Positions 1 through 8,273 of a DNA stretch of 64,000 nt are shown here, one piece after another. How positions within the stretch are numbered: position 1 is the first letter of the stretch; each line of letters starts with the position of its first letter. Made by a program: the position numbers and the translations under genes. Under the pieces are notes generated by a model that searched no databases, was not told the DNA's origin, and worked only from the letters and a program-made list of their open reading frames with translations. This DNA comes from an uncultured Woeseiaceae bacterium (GTDB lineage: Bacteria > Pseudomonadota > Gammaproteobacteria > Steroidobacterales > Woeseiaceae): contig CAJQPR010000105.1 of assembly GCA_905480255.1 (NCBI GenBank), forward strand, positions 1 through 64,000. Direction: 5' to 3'.

Positions 1-1
1 G

Positions 2-1207
2 ATGCCGGACCCGGACTCGGCAGTCATCGATATTTTCACCGAAGACGCGACGCTCAATCTTCGATGCAATGTTGTCGAACCCGCAACGATGCAGGGTTAT
101 GACCGCTGTCCTCGCTCTTTGGCAGATCGTGCAGAGGCCTATCTGAAGTCGACAGGAATTGCTGACCAGGCATTCTTCGGTCCGGAAAACGAATTCTTTG
201 TATTTGATGATGTGCGTTGGGACGATTCGATGCAGGGCGCTTTCTACTCGATCGACTCAAGCGAAGGCGCCTGGAATACCAGCCGCAGCTACGAAGACAG
301 CAACACGGGTCATCGACCAACGGTAAAAGGTGGCTACTTCCCCGTGCCGCCGGTCGACTCCTTGCACGATATTCGTTCTGCAATGTGCCTGGCGCTCGAC
401 GAAATGGGCGTTGAGCCAGAGGTGCATCACCATGAGGTCGCGACTGCCGGCCAGTGCGAAATTGGCACCCTTTTCAACACCCTGGTCCGCAAGGCCGATG
501 AAGTCCAGATTCTGAAATACGTTGTCCACAACGTGGCACACAGCTACGGTAAAACAGCCACCTTCATGCCGAAGCCGCTGGTCAATGACAACGGCAATGG
601 AATGCATGTTCACCAGTCTCTATTCAAAGACGGCAAGAACCTGTTCTCCGGTGACGGCTATGGTGGGCTATCTGACACGGCACTTTATTACATAGGCGGC
701 ACCATCAAACACGCGAAAGCGTTGTGTGCCTTTACCAATCCGGCGACGAATAGCTACAAAAGGCTGGTACCAGGCTTCGAAGCGCCAACGATCCTCGCGT
801 ACTCGGCGCGGAACCGTTCTGCGTCCATTCGTATTCCGTACATCGCCAATCCGAAGGGTCGCCGAATTGAGGTGCGCTTCCCTGATTCGATGGCCAATCC
901 GTATCTCGCATTTGCAGCGATGATGTTGGCTGGTCTGGACGGCATTAAGAACAAGATACACCCCGGCGACGCGATGGATAAGGATCTTTATGACCTGCCG
1001 CCCGAAGAAGAAAAGGAGCTGAAGCTGGTTGCATTCTCACTCGATGAGGCTTTGCAGGAACTGGACAAAGATCGCGAGTTTTTGAAAGCTGGCGACGTTT
1101 TCAGCGATGACCTGATTGACGCGTATATCGAGCTCAAGGAAGAAAATGTCACCCGTTTGCGCATGACGACGCATCCGGTCGAATTCGACATGTACTACAG
1201 CCTGTAA
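2..1207 (+). CDS. glnA: Glutamine synthetase type I, 5' truncated by window edge
   Basis: GlnA makes glutamine from glutamate, ammonia and ATP in the cytoplasm. The 401 visible residues lack roughly the first 70 of a normal protein of about 469. Visible family motifs are GPENEFF near residue 60, the [13 protein letters not shown]/ammonia loop near 197-206, the NRSASIRIP stretch and the C-terminal adenylylation loop [10 protein letters not shown], whose Tyr (about residue 330 here) is the site modified by GlnE in type I-beta enzymes. The apparent ATG at position 2 is internal, not the real start. The ntrBC genes lie downstream, as in enterobacteria and Pseudomonas. The promoter is outside the window. 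Confidence 0.97.
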   Translation: MPDPDSAVIDIFTEDATLNLRCNVVEPATMQGYDRCPRSLADRAEAYLKSTGIADQAFFGPENEFFVFDDVRWDDSMQGAFYSIDSSEGAWNTSRSYEDSNTGHRPTVKGGYFPVPPVDSLHDIRSAMCLALDEMGVEPEVHHHEVATAGQCEIGTLFNTLVRKADEVQILKYVVHNVAHSYGKTATFMPKPLVNDNGNGMHVHQSLFKDGKNLFSGDGYGGLSDTALYYIGGTIKHAKALCAFTNPATNSYKRLVPGFEAPTILAYSARNRSASIRIPYIANPKGRRIEVRFPDSMANPYLAFAAMMLAGLDGIKNKIHPGDAMDKDLYDLPPEEEKELKLVAFSLDEALQELDKDREFLKAGDVFSDDLIDAYIELKEENVTRLRMTTHPVEFDMYYSL

Positions 1208-1347
1208 CAAGGCGATGCGCATGAGCGCGCGAAAACATACCGTAAAGCAGCCTGAAGACCCCGAAACAGGTAGAAAACTGTGAACCGGGCGGCACTTTGT
1301 CGCCCGGCCACTGGTCAAACAGAAAGCACCACTGATATGCTAACCCT

Positions 1348-1869
1348 ATGCTTATGCGGACATTTATTACACTCATTGCGATTCTCGCCGCAGGCGCTGT
1401 TATGGCGCAGGCCTATCGCTGGGTCGATGCGGACGGCGTTGTGCATTTCTCCGACCGCCCGGTCGAGGGCGCAGAGCGCATTTACCTGCCGGAACAGAAT
1501 CGTGGGACCAGGCGTGTCTATGCACCACCGACTGCGCCAGCTCAGGATAATGATGCAGCGGCTAGTGAGCCGGAAGTGTTTGCCTACGAAAGCATTGAGA
1601 TCGTGGCACCCGCACCGGAAGAGACGCTGTGGAACATAGAAAGCGTTCTGAACGTATCGCTTCGGGTGGTACCGGCCCTTCGTCAGGGCGACCAGGTTCG
1701 GATTTACTTCGACGGCGAAGCGAGATTGGTCAACGGCACAACCTTTCAGATAGAGGAAGTTTATCGGGGCGTGCACAACATCCAGGCGGAGATCGTAGAC
1801 TCAACGGGCAAGCTGATGGTCCGGAGTCTGCCAAACCGGTTCTACGTTCAGCAGAACTCGATCGGCTAA
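1348..1869 (+). CDS. DUF4124-domain periplasmic protein
   Basis: This is a 173-residue exported protein of unknown function. A signal peptide (cleavage near AVMAQA, about residue 21) is followed at once by YRWVDADGVVHFSDRP, the hallmark of the DUF4124 family, where an aromatic-rich segment is thought to bind an envelope ligand. The C-terminal half (about 90-170) looks beta-rich. A second ATG two codons in is an alternative start. Small DUF4124 genes between glnA and ntrB are common in Pseudomonas-like genomes. The 140 bases before it hold only a GC-rich stem (1285-1307) without a T-run. Confidence 0.85.
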   Translation: MLMRTFITLIAILAAGAVMAQAYRWVDADGVVHFSDRPVEGAERIYLPEQNRGTRRVYAPPTAPAQDNDAAASEPEVFAYESIEIVAPAPEETLWNIESVLNVSLRVVPALRQGDQVRIYFDGEARLVNGTTFQIEEVYRGVHNIQAEIVDSTGKLMVRSLPNRFYVQQNSIG

Positions 1870-1908
1870 ATACAGACCCAGGCGATTCACCCCCACGAAG
1901 AAAGAAAG

Positions 1909-2984
1909 ATGCTGAGCCGCCAGGGCCCGGCCACGTCTTCGACAGCCTGAATACGGCCGTCATCATCATCGACAGCAGCCTGCTGATTCAAACGCTCAAC
2001 CCCGCTGCCGAGAATCTGCTCGGTATTAGTCAGGTGCGCGCGAAACATCGGCCATTGCTGCAACTGATCGGCGACGACGAAGAAATGCAGGATATCCTGA
2101 TGCGGGTCCAGGAAACCAGCGCCGCCTATGCCAATGAGCTGCGGCTGGCACCAACAGAAGTGCACAGTGAAGAGCGCCTGGTCGACTGCCGCGTGTCCGT
2201 GATACGACGCGCCGGACACGAAGATGCGCTGCTTATAGAAATGACAGATGTCACCCGCCGGTCAAAGATCAGCCGCGAAAATGCATTATTGATTCAGCAT
2301 GGCGCGGGTCGGCAGATGATTCGTCAGCTGGCGCATGAAATTAAAAATCCACTAGGCGGCCTTCGGGGGGCCGCGCAGCTTCTGGAACGGCAGCTCGACA
2401 GCAACGAACTGAAGGAATATACCAACGTCATCATCAGCGAAGCTGACCGGCTGGCCGGACTCGTTGACACGCTTCTCGGACCGGGTGGACCGCCGAACAA
2501 ACAGCCAGTGAACATTCACGAGTTGCTTGAATATGTCATGCGGCTGGTCGAGCCCGAGCTTAGTGAACACATTCGCATCAGGCGCGACTATGATCCCGGG
2601 CTTCCAAATATGGAGCTCGATCGGGATCAGATGGTGCAGGCGTTCCTCAATCTTGTGCAGAACGCTGTCGCGGCTCTGGATGGCCATGGTCGAATTACAC
2701 TACGCAGCCGCGCAGTCATGAATTTCACAATTGGCGACGTACGCTACCCCGTTGTTGCCAATGTCGAAATAGAAGACGACGGGCCCGGCATACCACCCGA
2801 TCTTCAGGATTCGGTCTTCTATCCACTCGTAACGAGCCGGCCGGAGGGCACCGGTCTCGGCCTGCCTGCCGCACAGGAATTGATCAGTCGGCATGGAGGC
2901 ATGATTGAGTTTGAAAGTCGCCCCGGAAAGACGGTGTTCCAGGTACGAATTCCGTTAATGACCGTGGAGGCTGAAAGTGGGTAA
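1909..2984 (+). CDS. ntrB: Nitrogen regulation sensor kinase NtrB; start disturbed
   Basis: NtrB (GlnL) autophosphorylates and passes phosphate to NtrC under nitrogen limitation, with PII control. The frame shows a PAS region beginning VFDSLNTAV, the H-box QLAHEIKNPLGG, the N-box NLVQNAVAAL and the G-boxes DDGPGIPP and GTGLGLP. The start is a problem. The only in-frame ATG upstream is at 1629, deep inside the DUF4124 gene, and no ATG, GTG or TTG lies between it and 2034. An ATG at 1909, behind the purine-rich GAAGAAAG, is one frame off. One extra G in the GGGCCC run at about 1923-1928 would give MLSRQGPGHVFDSLN, a normal NtrB start. The stop overlaps ntrC by 8 bases. Confidence 0.9.
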
Positions 2985-4377
2985 AAAACTCTGTGTCTGG
3001 ATTGTCGATGACGATCAGTCAGTTCGCTGGGTGCTTGAGAAGGCACTCCGGCAGGCCGATATGGACACAAGGAGCTTTGAGCGCGGTGAGCTTCTGCTCG
3101 AGGCTCTGGCGTCAGACGAACCAGACGTGCTGATAACAGATGTTCGCATGCCGGGAATGGATGGCCTGGCTTTGCTTGACCGCCTGAGCAGACAGTCGCC
3201 CGACCTGCCGGTCATTGTAGTGACCGCTCATTCCGATCTCGAAAGCGCAGTTGCGGCTTACCAGGGCGGCGCTTTTGAGTATCTCCCTAAACCGTTCGAC
3301 GTGGATGAGGCCGTTGGGCTGGTGCACAAGGCCGCTCGCCACAGAGGCCACGACCTGGCAGTAGACACGGCCCCAGCCAGCAACATCCCCTCACTCATTG
3401 GTCAGGCGCCGGCCATGCAGGAAGTATTTCGTTCGATCGGCCGACTTGCCCAGTCCAGCATGACCGTCTTGATCACCGGTGAATCCGGAACCGGTAAAGA
3501 GCTGGTTGCCAAGGCCTTGCACCAGCACAGTCCGCGGGCCAACAAGCCGTTTGTAGCATTGAACACCTCGGCCATTGCAGCGGAGTTGCTCGAGTCGGAA
3601 TTGTTTGGCCATGAACGAGGCGCGTTTACGGGCGCGGAATCACGGCGGATCGGCCGCTTCGAGCAGGCGGATGGCGGCACATTGTTTCTGGATGAAATTG
3701 GTGACATGTCGCCGGCGCTACAGACCAGGTTGCTCAGGGTTCTCGCTGAAAGCGAGTTTTATCGCGTAGGCGGCCAGGCCTCGATTACGGTCGATGTTCG
3801 GGTTATCGCGGCAACCAACCAGGATCTCGCCAAGGCGGTGGTTGAAGGTCGTTTTCGCGAGGACCTCTATCATCGGCTAAACGTGATGCGAATTAATACG
3901 CCGCCGCTTCGCGACCGGCGCGAAGATATACCGGTATTGTTTAACCACTACCTGGCCGACGCCGGCAAGGAACTGCGCGCGCCCGCAAAGACAATTAACA
4001 GCGATGCGATGGACCTGCTGCAGAGTTTCGACTGGCCAGGCAATGTCCGGCAGCTCGTCAATGCTACTCGAAGGTTGACCGTAACCGCGCCCGGCGGCGT
4101 GATTACCGCGCTTGACGTACCGGAAGATCTTGGCGGCAACACCGACGCTCGGGGCGCACAGGAAGAATGGACACAAAGTCTTGCCTGCTGGGCGGAGAAA
4201 GAACTTGTGCACGACGAACAGGTTCCGTTGGTCGATGCTGCACTTCCGGCGTTCGAGAAGACCCTGATCAGGATCGCGCTGAACAAGGCAAAGGGTCACC
4301 GACAGGAAGCAGCGAGACTGCTCGGCTGGGGGCGAAACACCTTAACCCGTAAAATAAAGTCCCTGCATCTGGATTAG
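2977..4377 (+). CDS. ntrC: Nitrogen regulation response regulator NtrC
   Basis: NtrC is an enhancer-binding activator of sigma-54 promoters. The 466 residues show an N-terminal receiver with the phospho-acceptor Asp55 in LITDVRMPG and the switch lysine in YLPKPFD. A central AAA+ domain follows, with Walker A GESGTGKE, the sigma-54 contact loop GAFTGA in HERGAFTGA and Walker B LFLDEIGDM. The C-terminal Fis-type helix-turn-helix ends KGHRQEAARLLGWGRNTL. The start is GTG at 2977, inside the ntrB end, so translation is probably coupled. NtrC would act on glnA and other nitrogen genes. The next gene is convergent, 22 bases away. Confidence 0.97.
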   Translation: MGKKLCVWIVDDDQSVRWVLEKALRQADMDTRSFERGELLLEALASDEPDVLITDVRMPGMDGLALLDRLSRQSPDLPVIVVTAHSDLESAVAAYQGGAFEYLPKPFDVDEAVGLVHKAARHRGHDLAVDTAPASNIPSLIGQAPAMQEVFRSIGRLAQSSMTVLITGESGTGKELVAKALHQHSPRANKPFVALNTSAIAAELLESELFGHERGAFTGAESRRIGRFEQADGGTLFLDEIGDMSPALQTRLLRVLAESEFYRVGGQASITVDVRVIAATNQDLAKAVVEGRFREDLYHRLNVMRINTPPLRDRREDIPVLFNHYLADAGKELRAPAKTINSDAMDLLQSFDWPGNVRQLVNATRRLTVTAPGGVITALDVPEDLGGNTDARGAQEEWTQSLACWAEKELVHDEQVPLVDAALPAFEKTLIRIALNKAKGHRQEAARLLGWGRNTLTRKIKSLHLD

Positions 4378-4399
4378 ATTCGCAAGACTTGCCGACAAG

Positions 4400-5347
4400 T
4401 TAAAGCTTCAGAGACCCTACCAGCTCCGATATCGAGGCCATTTCATGCCGTGACAGGTAGCTGACTAAACCCTCATTGATTTTTGTGCAAACCAGCGGAT
4501 CGTAAAACAGCGCCGTGCCCATCCCTATTGTCGAGGCGCCGGCAATAATGAACTCCAGCGCGTCTTCGGCGCTCACAATTCCGCCCTGGCCGATGATCGG
4601 AATATTTCGTGGACCAGCGACTTCGTAAACCTGTTGTACCTTCAGCAACGCGATTGGCTTAATCGCCGGTCCGGACAGTCCGCCACGAACGTTGCCGATT
4701 ACCGGCGTTCGACTTTCAGTATCAATGGCCATGCCCATCACAGTATTGATCACTGCCAATGCATCTGCGCCGGCGTCGATACAGCGCCGCGCATTTTCCT
4801 GAATATCGGTTTGATTTGGCGACAACTTTGCGATGAGCGGTTTGGCCGTATTTTTTCGGCACGCCTCGACCACTCTTGCGGACATATCGGGATCGTTGCC
4901 AAACGAGACCCCACCTTCCTTAATGTTCGGACAGGAAATATTGATCTCTATTGCGTCGATTGGCGACTCGTCGAAGCGCTTGGTTACGGCGGCATAATCC
5001 TCGACAGTGGATCCGCAAACATTGGCTATGAACCGCGTTTCTGAAAAATCCAGACCAGGAAGGATGTCATCGACAACTTTGTCGACGCCAGGGTTCTGCA
5101 GACCTATGGCATTGAGCATGCCCATCGGTGTCTCATAAACGCGGTGCGGTGGATTACCGAGCCGAGGTTCATCAGTTGTGCCTTTTAGAACTACTGCGCC
5201 AACGTCCCGATTGGAGAAGCCCTCGATGCGGGTGTATTCCTCGCCAAAGCCTACACAACCCGATAACAGGACGATGGGTGAGTTAAGAGTTAACCCGCAA
5301 AAGTCGGTTTGGAGAGGATTTGATTTGGGTTTCAAAGCTAAAGCCAA
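4400..5347 (-). CDS. pyrD: Class 1 dihydroorotate dehydrogenase-like flavoprotein
   Basis: This FMN TIM-barrel protein of 315 residues belongs to the class 1 (probably 1B) dihydroorotate dehydrogenases, which oxidise dihydroorotate to orotate. Visible features are GCVGFGEEY near the N-terminus, NAIGLQNPG, the catalytic-cysteine motif NISCPNIKEGG, and the FMN phosphate segments GGLSGPAIKP and GQGGIVSAEDA. Class 1B enzymes normally work with the iron-sulfur/FAD subunit PyrK, and no pyrK is nearby, so the substrate is uncertain. The start must be TTG (5347 or 5335), since no ATG occurs before the conserved core and no clear ribosome-binding site is seen. It is divergent from trmL. Confidence 0.8.
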   Translation of the reverse strand: MALALKPKSNPLQTDFCGLTLNSPIVLLSGCVGFGEEYTRIEGFSNRDVGAVVLKGTTDEPRLGNPPHRVYETPMGMLNAIGLQNPGVDKVVDDILPGLDFSETRFIANVCGSTVEDYAAVTKRFDESPIDAIEINISCPNIKEGGVSFGNDPDMSARVVEACRKNTAKPLIAKLSPNQTDIQENARRCIDAGADALAVINTVMGMAIDTESRTPVIGNVRGGLSGPAIKPIALLKVQQVYEVAGPRNIPIIGQGGIVSAEDALEFIIAGASTIGMGTALFYDPLVCTKINEGLVSYLSRHEMASISELVGSLKL

Positions 5348-5407
5348 CGTGTCTAATTGTTGCCGCGCGCGATCTTACACATCTATTGGTGCAAAATGCA
5401 GGGCGTA

Positions 5408-5872
5408 ATGTTCAGCATCATACTTTTCGAGCCCGAGATTCCGCCGAACACCGGCAACATCATACGCCTTTGCGCCAATACCGGCACACAGCTAAACCTT
5501 GTTGAGCCGTTCGGTTTTGAGCTCGACGAGCCGCGCCTGAAGCGCGCCGGGCTGGACTACCGTGAATTCGCCGACGTCCGGGTTCACGCGAGTCTCGATG
5601 AGTGCCTGGCGAAGCTGGAAAATCCCAGGGTATTCGCATTGAGCACGCGCGGCGGGACGAATTATGCGGCGGCCGAATTCAGAGAAGGCGATGCTTTTCT
5701 GTTTGGGCCGGAGACCCGAGGGCTGCCGCAGGAGATCCTGGACGCTTTGCCACCGGAGCAGCGGCTGCGCCTTCCGATGCAAAGTGGCAGCAGGAGCCTG
5801 AACCTGTCGAATTGTGCAGCAGTGATGATTTATGAGGCGTGGCGGCAAATGGAGTTCCACGGTGGCGCCTGA
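5408..5872 (+). CDS. trmL: tRNA (cytidine/uridine-34-2'-O)-methyltransferase
   Basis: TrmL is a SPOUT-class enzyme that methylates the ribose of the wobble base in tRNA-Leu isoacceptors. From ATG 5408 the product has 154 residues, close to the 157 of E. coli. It shows the family start FSIILFEPEIPPNTGNIIRL, then RAGLDY, FLFGPETRGLP, and the knot-forming LPMQSGSRSLNLSNC. Earlier in-frame ATGs at 5357 and 5396 would add residues the family lacks. In E. coli trmL lies close to the gpsA-secB-grxC-yibN block, as here. Confidence 0.95.
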   Translation: MFSIILFEPEIPPNTGNIIRLCANTGTQLNLVEPFGFELDEPRLKRAGLDYREFADVRVHASLDECLAKLENPRVFALSTRGGTNYAAAEFREGDAFLFGPETRGLPQEILDALPPEQRLRLPMQSGSRSLNLSNCAAVMIYEAWRQMEFHGGA

Positions 5873-5894
5873 CCATGCAATCAGATCCCGGTAT

Positions 5895-6899
5895 TTATTC
5901 CGGCTTTAGTGCACGACCCATCAACGCACCTACCGCTTCACGCGGGGACACACCCTCATAAAGTATCCGGTAAATCTCGTGGCAGATGGGCATCACCACA
6001 TGCACTTCGTCGGCCACTTTGCGGACAGCCTTCGCAGCGAGTACGCCCTCCACGACCTGCTGAATTTCTTCCTGCGCTTCAGCAACCGTCTTGCCACTCG
6101 CAAGTAACAGCCCCATGCGCCGGTTTCTGGACTGATCGTCAGTGCAGGTAAGCACCAGGTCGCCCATTCCCGCGAGACCCATAAAGGTGTCCTGGCTGGC
6201 GCCAAGTGCCACGCCCAGGCGGGTCATTTCTACGAGGCCGCGATTGATCAGTGCGATTCGGGTGTTAGCGCCAAATCCCAGGCCATCGGACAGGCCGGCA
6301 CCAATAGCCAGCACATTCTTCACGGCGCCACCTACCTCGACACCAATCATGTCCGCCGACGTATAGGCGCGAAACTTGTCGCCGGATAAACTCGTGGCCA
6401 GTTCACCGGCAAAATCCGGTTCGCTTGCGGCAATGGTCATCGCCGTTGGCAGGCCCTCGCCAACCTCCGACGCAAACGTTGGGCCGGATAGCACGGCAAC
6501 CGGTCGGTCTGCACCGAGAATTTCCTTCGCCACCTGGTGCGGTAATTTGCCTGTCGACAACTCGAAGCCCTTGGTTGCCCAGGATACCCTGGCAGCGTCT
6601 TCCAGAAGTGGCGCTATTTTTGTCAGCGTTTCACGCAACCCATGACTCGGCACGGAAATCAGGACATCGTTGGCGCCCTCAAGACAGCTTCTGAGGTTAG
6701 GCTCCACATGCAGATTGTCCGGAAAAGCAATGCCAGGCAGGTAGCGCTCGTTCATGCGCGCAGCGCTCATCTCGCTAAGCTGCGACGGGTCTCTGCCCCA
6801 CATCTTGACCACCCTGCCGCTTCGCGCAAACTGGAGCGCCAGCGCCGTTCCCCAGGAACCGGCGCCAAGTACCGCAATGGGTGATTTCGATGCCTGCAT
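5895..6899 (-). CDS. gpsA: Glycerol-3-phosphate dehydrogenase [NAD(P)+]
   Basis: GpsA reduces dihydroxyacetone phosphate to sn-glycerol 3-phosphate for phospholipid synthesis. The 334 residues begin with a Rossmann motif, GAGSWGTALA at 11-20, followed by SGPTFASEV and the catalytic lysine segment GGAVKNVLAIGAGLSDG. Length and motifs are those of the family. It is the last gene of a minus-strand operon (yibN-like, grxC, secB, gpsA), 8 bases after secB, the same order as in enterobacteria. The cysE gene that follows gpsA in E. coli is absent; trmL lies convergently instead. Confidence 0.97.
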   Translation of the reverse strand: MQASKSPIAVLGAGSWGTALALQFARSGRVVKMWGRDPSQLSEMSAARMNERYLPGIAFPDNLHVEPNLRSCLEGANDVLISVPSHGLRETLTKIAPLLEDAARVSWATKGFELSTGKLPHQVAKEILGADRPVAVLSGPTFASEVGEGLPTAMTIAASEPDFAGELATSLSGDKFRAYTSADMIGVEVGGAVKNVLAIGAGLSDGLGFGANTRIALINRGLVEMTRLGVALGASQDTFMGLAGMGDLVLTCTDDQSRNRRMGLLLASGKTVAEAQEEIQQVVEGVLAAKAVRKVADEVHVVMPICHEIYRILYEGVSPREAVGALMGRALKPE

Positions 6900-6907
6900 A
6901 ACGCTTG

Positions 6908-7402
6908 TTAGTGCGTGCTTCCTTCGCCGTTGCCCGCGGCTGCATCCGATTCTGTCCGGGCTTTGGCCTGAGCCATTCCCTGGGCATAAAGTGCGTCGAA
7001 GTTAATCGGCTGTAGCACGAATTCCGGAAAGCCGCCCTTGGAAATGATGCTGGCGATGGTTTCACGAGCATAGGGGAAAAGGATGTTTGGGCAAAAGCTG
7101 CCGACAATAGCCTTAAATTCCTCATCGCTGTAACCGGAAACGTGAAACAGACCCGCCTGGTGAAGCTCAATCAGGAATACGGTTTTATCGTCTTCCTTGG
7201 CTTCAACAGTTATGGTCAGAACAACTTCGTGGTTGTCCTCGGAGCCGGCTGTATGAGAGCTGCGGAGGTTGAGGTCGGTCTTTGGTGACCAGTCAGCCTG
7301 GCCGAATATATGAGGTGTATTTGGCGACTCAAAGGAGAAGTCTTTGATATAGATTTTCTGAATCGCAAGTTGTTTTTCCGGTGTCTGTTCGTTTTCTGCC
7401 AT
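6908..7402 (-). CDS. secB: Protein-export chaperone SecB
   Basis: SecB is a cytoplasmic tetrameric chaperone that keeps preproteins unfolded and hands them to SecA. The 164 residues contain the conserved strand segments IQKIYIKDFSFESPN (from about 14) and the C-terminal core FCPNILFPYARETIASII, then a low-complexity tail rich in Ala, Glu and Gly. The aromatic and proline positions match the SecB fold. It sits between grxC and gpsA in the usual operon. Confidence 0.97.
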   Translation of the reverse strand: MAENEQTPEKQLAIQKIYIKDFSFESPNTPHIFGQADWSPKTDLNLRSSHTAGSEDNHEVVLTITVEAKEDDKTVFLIELHQAGLFHVSGYSDEEFKAIVGSFCPNILFPYARETIASIISKGGFPEFVLQPINFDALYAQGMAQAKARTESDAAAGNGEGSTH

Positions 7403-7432
7403 CGTTCCTTTCCTGCTGATTAATAATGTCTG

Positions 7433-7708
7433 TTATGCGTTCTCGCTGATGCCAAGCATCCGGTCGAGTTCGCCGCTTTTATCCAGTTCATGCAATTCGT
7501 CGAAGCCGCCAATCGGAGCCCCGTCGAGAAAAATCTGTGGTACGGACCAACCGCCGCTCAGAGACTCCATTTGCTTCCTGAGCTCGTAATCGCCGCCGAC
7601 CGGCACGTCCTCGAACGGCAGGCCTTTCTTCGTAAGAAGCATACGCGCAGCGACACAATAAGGGCATTGGTCGGAGCCGTACAGTCTGATTCTGGGTTTG
7701 TCGGTCAT
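7433..7708 (-). CDS. grxC: Glutaredoxin 3
   Basis: This small glutathione-dependent thiol-disulfide oxidoreductase has 91 residues. The dithiol active site CPYC is at residues 15-18, followed by the cis-proline motif SVPQIFLDG and GGFDELHEL, which bind glutathione. Length and motifs fit bacterial GrxC (about 83 residues) with a short C-terminal extension. It lies between the rhodanese gene and secB in the operon. Confidence 0.95.
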   Translation of the reverse strand: MTDKPRIRLYGSDQCPYCVAARMLLTKKGLPFEDVPVGGDYELRKQMESLSGGWSVPQIFLDGAPIGGFDELHELDKSGELDRMLGISENA

Positions 7709-7742
7709 GGGATGAGGGGTTCCGTGTTATGCACGGCTGGAA

Positions 7743-8186
7743 TTACTTTTTCTTCTTCGTCTTCTTGCCGGTTACCAGCGGCAGGTTTGCCTGTGTCCAG
7801 GCCGTAATGCCACCCTTCAGGCCGTAGACGCTTTCAAAGCCCGCTTTGCGCAGTTTGTCGGCCGCACGGGTGCTCGTCATGCCTGCGTCGCAAACGGTGA
7901 GTATCGGTTTCGAACTGAGTTTGCGAATTTTCTCTGAGTCAGCGTCAAGTTCGTCCATGGGGATATTTTTGGCGCTGACAATATGTCCGCGCGCAAAAGC
8001 GTCGGCGCTTCGGAGGTCTATCACAACGGCATCAGCGTTGATGAGCGCAACAGCGGCCTGTGGCTCAATGTTGGTAATACCACGCGACTTGCGGCGCAGC
8101 TCAGAAAAGATCAGTAAAAACAAACTGATCATCAGCGCGCTGATCATCAACGGGTGGTTCGAGGCAAATTCCAGGTAAGTGTTCAT
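7743..8186 (-). CDS. Membrane-anchored rhodanese-like protein (YibN type)
   Basis: One N-terminal transmembrane helix (about residues 13-30, MISALMISLFLLIFSEL) is followed by a single rhodanese domain. The predicted catalytic loop VCDAGMTSTRAA carries the active-site Cys, and the domain also shows VVIDLRSADAFARGHI, typical of single-domain sulfurtransferases. The tail is lysine-rich (KKTKKKK). E. coli YibN has the same topology and the same position before grxC. The physiological sulfur acceptor is not known. It is the first gene of the operon and divergent from envC. Confidence 0.9.
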   Translation of the reverse strand: MNTYLEFASNHPLMISALMISLFLLIFSELRRKSRGITNIEPQAAVALINADAVVIDLRSADAFARGHIVSAKNIPMDELDADSEKIRKLSSKPILTVCDAGMTSTRAADKLRKAGFESVYGLKGGITAWTQANLPLVTGKKTKKKK

Positions 8187-8273
8187 TTATTTTATCACCA
8201 GCATCAGTGTGCCGGCCACGGCCAAATCAACCATTATACCAGCGGGAACACTTCGCTGGTGTATTCATAAGCA

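Noticed and set aside
1285..1307. CCGGGCG/CGCCCGG stem after glnA as an intrinsic terminator
   Set aside because: No T-run follows on either strand.
1860..1930. Programmed -1 frameshift joining the DUF4124 gene to ntrB
   Set aside because: No slippery heptamer is seen near the overlap, and the two families are not known as a fusion.
4387..4400. ACTTG-CCGA-CAAGT hairpin as a bidirectional terminator of ntrC and pyrD
   Set aside because: Stem of five base pairs and no T-run; too weak to call.
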